Below, piece by piece: positions 25,315 through 34,352 of a stretch of DNA of 45,663 bases. The stretch lies in contig DBTV01000042.1 in the NCBI GenBank assembly GCA_002307235.1, forward strand, positions 1-45,663, given 5' to 3'. Every line of letters starts with the position of its first letter. The stretch's first letter is position 1. This DNA comes from Acidobacteriaceae bacterium UBA1307 (GTDB lineage: Bacteria; Acidobacteriota; Terriglobia; Terriglobales; Acidobacteriaceae). A program made the translations under genes and the position numbers. Below the pieces are notes generated by a model. It was not told where the DNA came from and did no database searches. It saw only the letters and a list, made by a program, of their open reading frames with translations.

Positions 25315-27324
25315 ATGATGGAGGCATTGGCTTATCCGATGCCCGAGACCGACGACGCAATCCGCCCGCTGCCCACACTCTACGAATTTTTTTCGCCGGG
25401 CGGTCTGCTGGCGCAATCTCCACTGCCCTACGAAGACCGTCCAGGCCAGCTTGCAATGGCCAAGGCTGTTGAGCAGGCGCTTGACGAACGCCGCCACCTG
25501 ATCGTCGAGGCAGGCACTGGTACGGGCAAAACGCTGGCCTATCTGCTGCCTGCCCTGCGCACCGGTCAGCGCGTTATTGTCTCGACCGGCACCAAGGCGT
25601 TGCAGGACCAGCTCTTTTTCCGCGACATTCCCTTCCTCGAGTCGCTGCTCGGACCCCTGCGCGTCTGCTATATGAAGGGCCGCGCCAATTATCTTTGTCG
25701 CCACAAGCTCTTCGCGCTGCGCGACCAGCCGATTCTCTCCGGTCTTGAAGAGATTGACCAGTATCGCCAGATCGCCGACTGGGAAAAGACCACCGAAACC
25801 GGCGATCGCGCCGAGCTCGACGACCTTCCCGAGGTCAGCGCCCTCTGGCAGAAGCTCGATGCGCGGGCCGAGGCATGTCTGGGCTCCACCTGCCCGGACT
25901 ACCAGCGTTGCTTCATCACCGAGATGCGGCGCAAGGCACTCGAATCCGACCTCATCATCGTCAATCACCATCTCTTCTTTGCAGACATCGCCGTACGGCA
26001 GGAGGCGGCAGGTGCGCCCGATGCAGGAATTCTGCCCGAGGCTGCCGCCGTCATCTTCGACGAGGCCCACGAGCTTGAAGAGGTGGCGTCGAATTATTTT
26101 GGAATTTCGGTCAGCAATGTGCGCTTTGAAGAGCTGGCTCGCGACACCGAGACGCTGTTGCGCGGCAAAGAGGGCGCCGAGAGCGTTGCCGCCGCTACGC
26201 AGCAGGTGCGCGACCGCGCGCGCATCTTCTTCTCGTTCCTCCCCTTCGAGGGCGAGGGCCGCGTGCCTTTCCTTGGTCGTGATGAGTTTCTGGAAACCTC
26301 GGGCGATATCTACAACGGCGTCGGCACGGCGCTGAAGGTGCTCGATGCGGAGATCGGCAAGGTGAAGGGCGTCGATGAGGCCATCGGCCTGCGCAAGCGC
26401 GTGGCGCGCCTGCGCACCGAGTTCGAGTTTCTGCTCGAATCGAATTCGCCGAACATGGTCTTCTGGCTCGAGCGCCGCAGTTCGACCTCGTCGATGCGCA
26501 GCTCCTCGATCACCCACATGCAGGCGACGCCGATCAATGTCGCCGAACTGGTGCGCGAACAGATCTTCGAGGCGATTCCGACCGTCGTGCTCACCTCGGC
26601 CACGCTCACCGTCTCCGGCAAGTTCGAGCACATGCGCCACCGGCTTGGGCTCGACGACGCGCGCGAGCTCGTCATCCCCTCGCACTTCCGTTATGAGGAA
26701 CAGGCGCTGCTCTATCTGCCGCCGCGCATGCCCGATCCGCGCGATGCCGGTTACGTGGATGCCGCCGCGCGCTGCATTGAGCGCATTCTGCGCATCACCC
26801 ACGGCCGAGCCTTTTGCCTGTTCACCAGCTACAGCCAGATGCGCACGCTCTATGAGCGGCTCATGCCGGTGCTCGACTATCCGATTCTGTTGCACGGCAC
26901 CAAGCCGCGGCGCGCGCTGCTGGAGGAGTTTCGCTCGACGCCGAATGCGGTGCTCTTTGGTACGTCGAGTTTTTGGCAGGGTGTCGACGTGCAGGGCGAG
27001 GCGCTCAGTTGCGTCATCATCGACCGGCTGCCCTTTGCCGTGCCCTCGGACCCGGTGGTGCAGGCGCGCATGAAGGCTATCGAGGAGAACGGCGGCAAAC
27101 CCTTCTTCGACTATCAGGTGCCCGAGGCGGTCATCACGCTCAAGCAGGGCTTTGGCCGCCTGATCCGCTCACTCGAAGATCGCGGCGTGCTGGTGCTGCT
27201 CGACCCGCGCATTCAGCGCCAGCGTTACGGCAAGGTTTTTCTCGACAGCCTGCCCCCCTACAGGGTGACCCAGACCATTACCGACGTTGAGGATTTTTTC
27301 GCGCCGGCAGAGCCCGCGGAGTAG
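25315..27324 (+). CDS. dinG: DinG-family ATP-dependent helicase
   Basis: A 669-residue XPD/DinG-type superfamily 2 helicase that unwinds DNA 5' to 3', including repair intermediates and R-loops. Walker A is EAGTGTGKT (about 65-73). An iron-sulfur cluster is suggested by the cysteine in ANYLCRHK and three more in CLGSTCPDYQRC. The DEAH box is in VIFDEAHELEEVASNYF. Motif VI is near QGFGRLIRS. Two ATGs in a row (25315 and 25318) are possible starts, without a strong ribosome site; a GC-rich hairpin (GCCCCGG/CCGGGGC, about 25281-25302) lies just before. It is followed by a bidirectional terminator. Confidence 0.93.
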   Translation: MMEALAYPMPETDDAIRPLPTLYEFFSPGGLLAQSPLPYEDRPGQLAMAKAVEQALDERRHLIVEAGTGTGKTLAYLLPALRTGQRVIVSTGTKALQDQLFFRDIPFLESLLGPLRVCYMKGRANYLCRHKLFALRDQPILSGLEEIDQYRQIADWEKTTETGDRAELDDLPEVSALWQKLDARAEACLGSTCPDYQRCFITEMRRKALESDLIIVNHHLFFADIAVRQEAAGAPDAGILPEAAAVIFDEAHELEEVASNYFGISVSNVRFEELARDTETLLRGKEGAESVAAATQQVRDRARIFFSFLPFEGEGRVPFLGRDEFLETSGDIYNGVGTALKVLDAEIGKVKGVDEAIGLRKRVARLRTEFEFLLESNSPNMVFWLERRSSTSSMRSSSITHMQATPINVAELVREQIFEAIPTVVLTSATLTVSGKFEHMRHRLGLDDARELVIPSHFRYEEQALLYLPPRMPDPRDAGYVDAAARCIERILRITHGRAFCLFTSYSQMRTLYERLMPVLDYPILLHGTKPRRALLEEFRSTPNAVLFGTSSFWQGVDVQGEALSCVIIDRLPFAVPSDPVVQARMKAIEENGGKPFFDYQVPEAVITLKQGFGRLIRSLEDRGVLVLLDPRIQRQRYGKVFLDSLPPYRVTQTITDVEDFFAPAEPAE

Positions 27325-27352
27325 CACACCCACATCGTGAAAAACAAAAAAG

Positions 27353-27385
27353 CGGCAGAGCCCGAAGGCCCTGCCGTTTTCTTTT
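27353..27385. terminator. Bidirectional terminator between dinG and the second receptor
   Basis: CGGCAGAGCC / GGCCCTGCCG stem with loop CGAA, T-rich tail at 27377-27385 on the plus strand and an A-run at 27340-27351 that serves the minus strand. Confidence 0.9.
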
Positions 27386-27400
27386 GTTATGGGATTGGGG

Positions 27401-30400
27401 TTAGAACTCCAACCGCAGCGAGACCTGTCCCTGACGGGGAGCAAGGCCGCTGGTGATGACGCCGAAGCTCGCATTGCTCAGGTTCAGGTTGAGGTTGCTT
27501 CCATCCAGGTTGAGGTTGTTGAGCACGTTGGTGAAGGTGCCCTCGGCGCGCAGGTGAACCCGCTCGGTGATCGGGAAGGCCTTCACGATGCCGGAGTTCA
27601 GGCTGAAGTAGCCGGGGCCGTTGACGGCGCCCACCGGCGAGTTGCCGAAGCGGCCAATCGGCAGCGGCACGGAGCCGGAGCCGGAGCCCGTCGTGCAGGC
27701 ATTGCCGGGGGTCCAGGAAGAATCGCCGGGGCAGGTAAAGGCCGAGGCGTTGATCCAGTTGTTGCGGTTCTGGTGTGCGGGCTTCCAGTTGGCGCCAGCC
27801 ACACGGTCAGGATGCTGCGCGATCTTGCTGGGGGTCCAGCCAGCCGCGGTGCTGGTCAGGCCGGAACCGGTGCCCGAAGGGTCGCCCTGTCCCGCCGGGA
27901 AGTAGGGCGTCAGGAACGCGCCGCTCTGCCAGGTGAGAATGTTGCTCATGCGCCATCCACCAACGATCGCGTCGAGCGCGCGCGGCGCGGAAGCGCCAAA
28001 ACGCTTGCCGTGACCGAAGGGAAGATCGTAGACCATGGTGGTGTTCCACAGGTGATGACGGGTGCCCACCACGTTGCCGTAGTCGGCATGGCGGTCAAGG
28101 ATGGAGGTGGCGCGTCCGCCGCCATTTTCGCCGGCGAAGCTGGTGTTGTTCGGGCCCTGGTTGTCGGCCTTGGCGTTGGCCAGGGTGTAGCTGGAGTTGA
28201 ACTGGAAACCATGCTGGAAGCGGTGGCTTGCTTCAATCTGCATGGAGTTGTAGATGGCATTGGCGCCGGTGGCGCGGTTGTAGATGCGGCCCCAGTTCGG
28301 GTACTTGCGCGCGCTGTTCGGCTGGTTGTAGGCCGAGACCGTTGAGGAAAACGGCAGCGTATTCTCGTCCGGTGCCCAGACCAACTGATGCGAGGCCGAG
28401 CCGATGTAGGAGGCGCGGACGGCATAGCCGGAGCCGAAATCATGATCGACACTGACCGACCACTGCTCGGTGTAGGGGTCCTTCCAGTTCGGATCGTTGG
28501 CCGTGCCGAAGTACGCCGTGCCGTAGTTGGTGGCGTTCTGGTCAGAGCCCGAGCCCGCGTAGATCGACGGCCACTGATAGCCGATGGCGTGCGAGCTCTT
28601 GTCGTAGGTGTTCTTGTATTCGACGGTGTCCGCCTGCAGGGTGCCGGTCAGCGAATAGAAGTTCGAGCCGAGCATGGTGATGTTGTACAGGCCGAAACCG
28701 CCACGGATCGAGGTCTTTTCGTCGCTGAACGGACGGAAGGCGAAGCCCACGCGAGGCAAAAAGCGCAGATGCGGAACCTTCTTGAGGCTCGAAGGATAAC
28801 CGGCCTGGCTGTTGGTGAGCACCTTCATGCAAGGCGCGCCGTTGACGGTCGCCGTGTTGGTCGTTGTCACGCCATCCGGGTTGCAGGCGTTGGCCGAAGC
28901 CAGAAAGGCCTGTGAGAGCAGGGAGGATTTTCCGGTGGGATAGATCACTTCGCCCGCGCCATCGCTGGTGGGGATGAAGTTGCCGGTGTTGCCACTCGGA
29001 TCGTTGTAGCCGGGGTGCAATTCGTAGCGCAGGCCATAGGTCACGGTCAGGCGCTGCGAAACGCGCCACTGGTCCTGCGCGAAGAAGTGATAGTGCTTCG
29101 TCTTGCCGTCGTTGTCCTGCTGCACGACGTCATAGAAGGTGTTGTTCGGAATGCCGATCAGGAAGTCGGCGAAGTCGACGCCGGTGTACTGGCCGGTGGC
29201 ATTGCCGCTGTTCGAGTAACCGAAGGTGCCGTAGTTGTCGGAGCCGTTGAAGCCAAGCGGCGTGATGGCCTCGATGGTGCGGACGTCCGCGCCGAACTTG
29301 AAGACGTGCCGGCCCGGCGTCCAGGTCAGAGAGTCGGCGTAGATATAGGTCTTTGACTGATTGATGGAATTCAGGCGATCCGCGTCGAGGCTGGTCATGT
29401 TGGCGAAGTCCAGCTCGGGCAGACCGTTATAAAACAGATTCTCAAGACCATTCAGGCCGAGTCCGTTGGTGAAGGACTTGCCGTTGAAGGTGTTCACGGA
29501 GCCGGTCTTCGTCAGCGTGAAGCCAAAACGGCCCTCGTTGACGAGGTTCGGATGAATGGTCCAGTTAGCGCTGGAAACCAGCGAGTGATTGACGTTGGTG
29601 TTCTGCGAGGTGTTGACGGCGAGCGTCTGCGGGGAATCGACAGGGAAGTTCTTGTAGGAGTAGCGGCCCCACAGTTGCACGCCCTGGTTCGAGCCGAAGT
29701 ACTGGTCGCCACGAATGTCGAACTGGTCTGAGTGCTGGTTGGCGGATTTGTTGACGTAGTAGTTGGGGGCCTGACCATCGGTGTAGGTGGTGGTGCTGCC
29801 GTGGTTCGGGTCCGGGAAGAACTTGAGAAACTGGGCGGCCGCGCTGTTGATCGACGGCAGCGTGTTGCCGCTGCTGTAGGCCGCGCCGGTCGCCGGATTG
29901 ATCAGGCTGGTGAAGTTCTTGGCCGTGTAGTTGGTGAAGTCGCCCTTCTTCATGGCCGCGGTGGGCACAATGTATTGGCTGCTGGTCTGCTGCGGAAAGC
30001 GGAAACCCTCGTAGCCGGCGGCAACAAAGCTGCGACCGCGTCCCTGGTAGAGGTGAGGGATGCTGACCGGGCCGGAGAAGCGTCCACCAAAGGTGTTGCC
30101 TACCTTGTGCGTCTTGCTGGCGGAGCCGAACTGAATTGCGTCGAAGGCCGCGTTCTGGTGATACCAGTAGGTTGATCCGTGATACTGGTTCGAGCCGCTG
30201 CGCGTGATGACGGTGACCTCGCCCGGCTGTCCGTATTCGGCATTGTTCATCACGCCGTCGGCGCGCAACTCGGCAATGGCGTCGGTCGAGGGGAAGGCGT
30301 CGGCAATGGGCTTGTTGTTGGCGGCATTTTGCACGCTGATGCCGTCCACCTGAACCTCGGTCTGGAAGGGAAGACCGCCCTGCAGGGAATAGGTCCCGCC

Positions 30401-30949
30401 GTTGGTCTGCACGCCCGGCAGCGTGCCGATGAGGCTGAGGCCGCTGGTGCCGGAGGAGCTGGCGCGCGAGTTGGTGGGCAGGTTCAGTGCGTCATCGGCC
30501 CCGTAGACCGCGCTGATGGTGGGCGAGTCGGTTTCAATGGCGGAAACCTCGCCGCCGGAGACGGTAATCTGCTGCGCTACGGCACCAATCGAGAGCGTGG
30601 CATCGAGGCGCAGTTGCTGGCGCGCGGCCAGAGCCGTGCCGTAGACCGACCAGCGTTCGAAGCCGGATGCTTCAACCACCAGCGTATAGTGGCCGGGCTT
30701 GATGTTCTGGAACTGGTAGTCGCCGACGGCGTTGGTCTGCGTCGTGCGTGTGGAGCCATCTTCGGTCTGGATCAATTTGATCTCGGCTTTGGAAATCGCC
30801 GCGCTGCTGCCGTCACGCACATTGCCGAAGATTGAGCTTTGCGTGGACTGGGAAAGGGCAGCAAGACTGCTCATGGTGCAAAGCAGTACGAAAAAAGCCC
30901 AACGTCTCTGCGCGTGCAGAGGGCGTAGGGCAGCGTGAAGCACATGCAT
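27401..30949 (-). CDS. TonB-dependent receptor, Oar-like (second)
   Basis: A 1,182-residue outer-membrane receptor of the same broad class as the 7988 gene. The N-terminus has a signal segment (RRWAFFVLLCTMSSLAALS), then a carboxypeptidase-regulatory domain (about 38-120; IFGNVRDGSSAAISKAEI, GDYQFQNIKPGHYTLVV). A plug with LPTNSRASSSGTSGLSLIGTLPGVQ follows, then the beta-barrel, ending QVSLRLEF. I chose the ATG at 30949 because CAGGAG lies about 10 bases upstream. No glycosidase or transporter is next to it, so no ligand can be guessed. It is bounded by a terminator and an extended -10 promoter candidate and is probably monocistronic. Confidence 0.9.
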   Translation of the reverse strand: MHVLHAALRPLHAQRRWAFFVLLCTMSSLAALSQSTQSSIFGNVRDGSSAAISKAEIKLIQTEDGSTRTTQTNAVGDYQFQNIKPGHYTLVVEASGFERWSVYGTALAARQQLRLDATLSIGAVAQQITVSGGEVSAIETDSPTISAVYGADDALNLPTNSRASSSGTSGLSLIGTLPGVQTNGGTYSLQGGLPFQTEVQVDGISVQNAANNKPIADAFPSTDAIAELRADGVMNNAEYGQPGEVTVITRSGSNQYHGSTYWYHQNAAFDAIQFGSASKTHKVGNTFGGRFSGPVSIPHLYQGRGRSFVAAGYEGFRFPQQTSSQYIVPTAAMKKGDFTNYTAKNFTSLINPATGAAYSSGNTLPSINSAAAQFLKFFPDPNHGSTTTYTDGQAPNYYVNKSANQHSDQFDIRGDQYFGSNQGVQLWGRYSYKNFPVDSPQTLAVNTSQNTNVNHSLVSSANWTIHPNLVNEGRFGFTLTKTGSVNTFNGKSFTNGLGLNGLENLFYNGLPELDFANMTSLDADRLNSINQSKTYIYADSLTWTPGRHVFKFGADVRTIEAITPLGFNGSDNYGTFGYSNSGNATGQYTGVDFADFLIGIPNNTFYDVVQQDNDGKTKHYHFFAQDQWRVSQRLTVTYGLRYELHPGYNDPSGNTGNFIPTSDGAGEVIYPTGKSSLLSQAFLASANACNPDGVTTTNTATVNGAPCMKVLTNSQAGYPSSLKKVPHLRFLPRVGFAFRPFSDEKTSIRGGFGLYNITMLGSNFYSLTGTLQADTVEYKNTYDKSSHAIGYQWPSIYAGSGSDQNATNYGTAYFGTANDPNWKDPYTEQWSVSVDHDFGSGYAVRASYIGSASHQLVWAPDENTLPFSSTVSAYNQPNSARKYPNWGRIYNRATGANAIYNSMQIEASHRFQHGFQFNSSYTLANAKADNQGPNNTSFAGENGGGRATSILDRHADYGNVVGTRHHLWNTTMVYDLPFGHGKRFGASAPRALDAIVGGWRMSNILTWQSGAFLTPYFPAGQGDPSGTGSGLTSTAAGWTPSKIAQHPDRVAGANWKPAHQNRNNWINASAFTCPGDSSWTPGNACTTGSGSGSVPLPIGRFGNSPVGAVNGPGYFSLNSGIVKAFPITERVHLRAEGTFTNVLNNLNLDGSNLNLNLSNASFGVITSGLAPRQGQVSLRLEF

Positions 30950-30980
30950 ACTGGTCTTCTCCTGAGTTTTAATCGGCTGG

Positions 30981-30989
30981 GTTATAACA
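30981..30989 (-). promoter_or_regulatory. Extended -10 promoter candidate for the second receptor
   Basis: On the minus strand the sequence reads TGTTATAAC, an extended -10 element, with a start of transcription about 25 bases before the ATG. No good -35 is present. The rest of 30990-31232 shows no gene. Confidence 0.4.
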
Positions 30990-31232
30990 GAAAACAAAGA
31001 TAGAGTGGCGCTGCATGTTCCTGATCTTCTGCGGGTTAGGTAACGGTCCCATGAGAAGAGGATGAATTTAAAGTTAATTTGCCCTGCGCGCTGCGATGAG
31101 GTGCTTATGAATCATTCGAGGTTTTGAAAAGGACAGGTTTTACAGGCTGCGGGAGAGCATCGAGTGAAATTGGAGCGAGTCAGACAAGGACGTAGGGTTC
31201 GATGCCTCTTCTGCAAATTAAAGTCAGAAAAT

Positions 31233-33602
31233 TTATCGCTTGTTCGCGCGGGGCACGCGCACGATGGGCGGCGCGGTCAGCGGATCTTCGGGCCACGCGT
31301 GGCGCGGATAACGTCGCATCAACTCACGCCGCACCTGCGGATAAAGCCGCTCCCAGAATCCCGCCAGGTCCACCGTCGTTTGCACCGGACGGCGATTCGG
31401 CGCCAGCAGATGCACCACCAGCGGCGTCCGTTCCGGCCCCACGGTCGGCGTCGTCGTCGTGCCGAAAAACTCCTGTAAATACGCGGCGATCCACGGTTGC
31501 TTGTCGCGTTCGTAATGCACCTTGGTCTTGTGCCCCGAGGCCAGTGTGATCGCCTCCGGCGCCATCCTGCGCAGCTCCGGCGTGTTCAGCCGCTGTTCGA
31601 GCCACAAGAAAAAATTCTTCCCCGCCGAACGCAACTCGGCGAAGCTCTTCATGCCTGTGCAGAACTCTGTGAAAAATGCGGAGAACTCCGGCGTGTCATT
31701 GCCCGCAAAGACCAGCCGCGCCTGCCACGCATACATCTGATCCATGTCGAAAAACCGCTCCAGCCCCGCATCGAGCGCGCGCGCGGCCAGCATCGTTGCC
31801 GCCGCCTCGGCCTCGGGCGCGGCCTGCGATTCTTCAAGCACCAGCTCGTCGTAGAGCAACCGGCTGATCGCTTCCACGCGCTCGGTCTGCCTGTTCCATT
31901 CGATCGTGTTCACCTCGCGCACATGCTCGGGAAACGCATCGATCAGCCACTCCGGTTCGAGCCGCGCCGCCAGTCGCACCAGGGGCTGCGCCTTCTCTGT
32001 GCGGTCTTCCACGTCGAGCGCAATCAGAAACGGCCACTGCGGCGTGGCTCCCGTCAACTCGGCAGAAACTCCGTTTGATAAAAGAATCTGATTGCCTCCG
32101 CGCCTCCGCGCCACGCGATCCGGAAAGCCCGCCAGCACGGCCTGCAACAGCGCATCGTCATCATGGCTGCGCTTGGTGTCGGGCTTGGCCATGCGCAGCA
32201 ACGCGCGCAACTGGTGCCGCGTGCGCTCGTCGAGTGGCTCATCAAGCGCCGCCAGCAGATCGCAATGCGTGCGTCGCGCACCAGCCTCAAGCAGCGCCGC
32301 CGTTGTGCAGGCTGCGAGGCCCACGCCGCGCGCCATGGCCTCTTCAATCATCCGCGCCAGTCGTGGATGCACCGGTAGCCTCATGATCTTTTTTGCCCGC
32401 TCGCCGCTCGCGCCAATGCGGTCGAGCAACAGATTCGCCTGTGCCAGTGCGGCTTCGGGCGGCGCGTCGAGCCAGCGCATCGCACGCGGATCGTTGATGC
32501 CCATCGCGCGCAACAGCAGGCAGAACTGCGCAAGATCGCCGCGCAGAATCTCCGGCGTTGCGTGCTCGGGGCGCTGGCGAAAATCCGCTGCCTCATACAA
32601 GCGCAGCACGCGTCCGGCGGCGGTGCGACCCGCGCGGCCCGCGCGTTGCACGGCCGAGGCCTGACTGATGCGGCCCACGCTGAGCGTCGGCAGCCCCGTC
32701 CACGGCGACCACGAGGCCTGGCGCGCAAGGCCGCTGTCGATCACCGCCGTCACGCCGTCAATCGTCACCGAACTCTCGGCCACGTTGGTCGACAGAATGA
32801 TTTTTCCTTTTTGCGAAGGCGCAATCGCGAGGTCTTGCTCCGCCGGTGCAAGGTCGCCGAACAGCGGCAGCAGCAGCCGGTCCGTGCGTCGCGCCACAGC
32901 CTCGCAGGCCCGCTGCGCGCGGCGAATCTCGGCTGCGCCGGGAAGAAAAACAAGAATGTTGCCGCTCTCGCCTTCGTTCACGAGCCGCTCCACCGCGCCG
33001 CGCACCTGCTCTTCGAGCGGCGCCGAAGAGTAGTACGGCTGGTGCTCGATGGTGAGCGGAAAGGCGCGGCCCGAGCTGCGCAGAACGGGGCAGTCGCCGA
33101 GAAACTGCGCCACCGGCTCCGCGTCGAGCGTGGCCGACATCACCACCAGCCGCAGCTCCGGTCGCTTCTCTTGCAGGCGCCGCAACAGCGCCAAGGCCAG
33201 ATCGCTTTCCAGGTGCCGCTCGTGAAATTCGTCGAGCACCACGGCATCGACGCCCTGCAGCTCCGGGTCTGACAACATGCGCCGCGTCAGCACGCCCTCG
33301 GTCAAAAAATGCAGCCGCGTTGCCGGGCCCGCCACGCGCTCAAAGCGCACCTGATAGCCGACCGTCGCGCCCGGCTCCTCGCCCATCTCCGAGGCCACAC
33401 GCCGCGCGGCAAGACGCGCCGCCAGCCGCCGCGGCTCCAGCACCAGAACATGGCCCGCGACCACATCGAGCATCGCCCGCGGCACACGCGTGGTTTTGCC
33501 CGCGCCCGGCTCAGCCACCAGCAACAGATTCGACGCGCGCTTGAGCGTCGCGCAAAGTTCAGGCAGCAGGGCATCGATCGGCAGGGGAGCAGCTACAGGC
33601 AT
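31233..33602 (-). CDS. hrpB: ATP-dependent helicase HrpB
   Basis: A 789-residue DEAH-type superfamily 2 RNA helicase-like protein. Walker A is VAEPGAGKTTRVPRA near residue 30; the DEAH-equivalent reads LDEFHERH; motif VI is QRAGRAGRTAAGRVLRLY. The HrpB-specific C-terminal region (about 480-789) contains WERLYPQVRRELMRRYPRHAWPEDP. The cellular role in most bacteria is unclear. Starts at 33602 and 33611 are both possible; the first has GGTGGA upstream. It is divergent from the toxin-antitoxin pair, with about 60 bp to that promoter. Confidence 0.93.
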   Translation of the reverse strand: MPVAAPLPIDALLPELCATLKRASNLLLVAEPGAGKTTRVPRAMLDVVAGHVLVLEPRRLAARLAARRVASEMGEEPGATVGYQVRFERVAGPATRLHFLTEGVLTRRMLSDPELQGVDAVVLDEFHERHLESDLALALLRRLQEKRPELRLVVMSATLDAEPVAQFLGDCPVLRSSGRAFPLTIEHQPYYSSAPLEEQVRGAVERLVNEGESGNILVFLPGAAEIRRAQRACEAVARRTDRLLLPLFGDLAPAEQDLAIAPSQKGKIILSTNVAESSVTIDGVTAVIDSGLARQASWSPWTGLPTLSVGRISQASAVQRAGRAGRTAAGRVLRLYEAADFRQRPEHATPEILRGDLAQFCLLLRAMGINDPRAMRWLDAPPEAALAQANLLLDRIGASGERAKKIMRLPVHPRLARMIEEAMARGVGLAACTTAALLEAGARRTHCDLLAALDEPLDERTRHQLRALLRMAKPDTKRSHDDDALLQAVLAGFPDRVARRRGGNQILLSNGVSAELTGATPQWPFLIALDVEDRTEKAQPLVRLAARLEPEWLIDAFPEHVREVNTIEWNRQTERVEAISRLLYDELVLEESQAAPEAEAAATMLAARALDAGLERFFDMDQMYAWQARLVFAGNDTPEFSAFFTEFCTGMKSFAELRSAGKNFFLWLEQRLNTPELRRMAPEAITLASGHKTKVHYERDKQPWIAAYLQEFFGTTTTPTVGPERTPLVVHLLAPNRRPVQTTVDLAGFWERLYPQVRRELMRRYPRHAWPEDPLTAPPIVRVPRANKR

Positions 33603-33656
33603 ATCCACCATCCAAGCCGATGGTGCCGCGAATGTCAATTTTTCTCACTTGGCATC

Positions 33657-33697
33657 TTGACTGTTGTATATATTCAAACGACAATTCATATATACAA
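33657..33697 (+). promoter_or_regulatory. Toxin-antitoxin promoter and operator
   Basis: TTGACT (33657-33662), 17 bases and GACAAT (33680-33685) form a sigma70-type promoter. A perfect 10-bp inverted repeat TTGTATATAT / ATATATACAA (33664-33673 and 33688-33697, 14-base spacer) brackets the -10. This is what is expected of an operator bound by the antitoxin for autoregulation. The ribosome site AAGGAGG (33696-33702) overlaps its end. Confidence 0.7.
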
Positions 33698-33706
33698 GGA
33701 GGACCG

Positions 33707-33895
33707 ATGGCTACATCGTTGACGTCGATACGGCTCGATAAAAAGTTGGCGGACGAGGCTGTGCGTGTCCTCGGCGTCAAGTCCCGCACCGAGGCCGTTC
33801 ATATCGCCCTGCGCGAGATCGTGGCGCTCAATCAGTTCAAAAGCACGATGAAGAAGTATGGCGGCAAGCTGCGCTTTGAGAACTTCGATGAGTGA
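33707..33895 (+). CDS. vapB: VapB-family antitoxin
   Basis: A 62-residue protein of the short VapB antitoxin family (type II toxin-antitoxin). The pattern TSIRLDKKLADEAVRVLGVKSRTEAVHIALRE is a ribbon-helix-helix DNA-binding domain, and the C-terminal FKSTMKKYGGKLRF segment would wrap the toxin. It would neutralise VapC and, as a dimer, repress the promoter in front through the 10-bp inverted repeat. AAGGAGG and the ATG at 33707 fix the start. It overlaps the toxin gene by 8 bp. Confidence 0.93.
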   Translation: MATSLTSIRLDKKLADEAVRVLGVKSRTEAVHIALREIVALNQFKSTMKKYGGKLRFENFDE

Positions 33896-34295
33896 GCCGG
33901 TGATCTTCGACAGTTGCGTGCTGATCGATCACTTTCGCACGAACTGTCACGCCGCGCGCCTCGAGGCGTTGAGCGGATCGATTCGCCACTCTTCGGTGGT
34001 GCTGGCCGAACTTGAGCGTGGCGCGAAGACGCAGCAGGAACAGGCTTTTCTCGCGCAGTTTGCGCAACAGCATCCCATCCTTACGCCGGGCGAGGATGAG
34101 TGGCTGGTCTCCGGCCGTTTGCTTGCCGCGTTGCGCAAGCGTCACGGATTTGAACCGGCCAAGCTGCGCGACCTGCACTTCGACACGCTCATCGCGCTGA
34201 CCGCCCGCGCCCACGGCGCGCGCCTCATCACCAGCAACCGCGCCGACTTCGAGCTAATCCGCAAACACGTGGAGTTCCGGTTGGAGCTGTGGTGA
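33888..34295 (+). CDS. vapC: PIN-domain toxin, VapC family
   Basis: A 135-residue PIN-fold ribonuclease. The family cuts specific tRNA or rRNA and stops growth when the antitoxin is lost. Likely metal-binding acidic residues are D8 (VIFDSCVLIDHF), E41 (VLAELERG), D99 (LHFDTLIAL) and D120 (TSNRADF), so it looks active. Start ATG at 33888 lies inside the end of the antitoxin gene (8-bp overlap), giving coupled translation. Base composition resembles the host more than the AT-rich gene next to it. Confidence 0.93.
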   Translation: MSEPVIFDSCVLIDHFRTNCHAARLEALSGSIRHSSVVLAELERGAKTQQEQAFLAQFAQQHPILTPGEDEWLVSGRLLAALRKRHGFEPAKLRDLHFDTLIALTARAHGARLITSNRADFELIRKHVEFRLELW

Positions 34296-34352
34296 AGGGC
34301 TTTAACAAAGATTATTTCAATGCGTAATGGCGCTGTTGGTTTGCAGTAGATC

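Noticed and set aside
25045..26895. 616-codon open frame antisense to dinG
   Set aside because: Same reason; it also overlaps the small gene and its leader.
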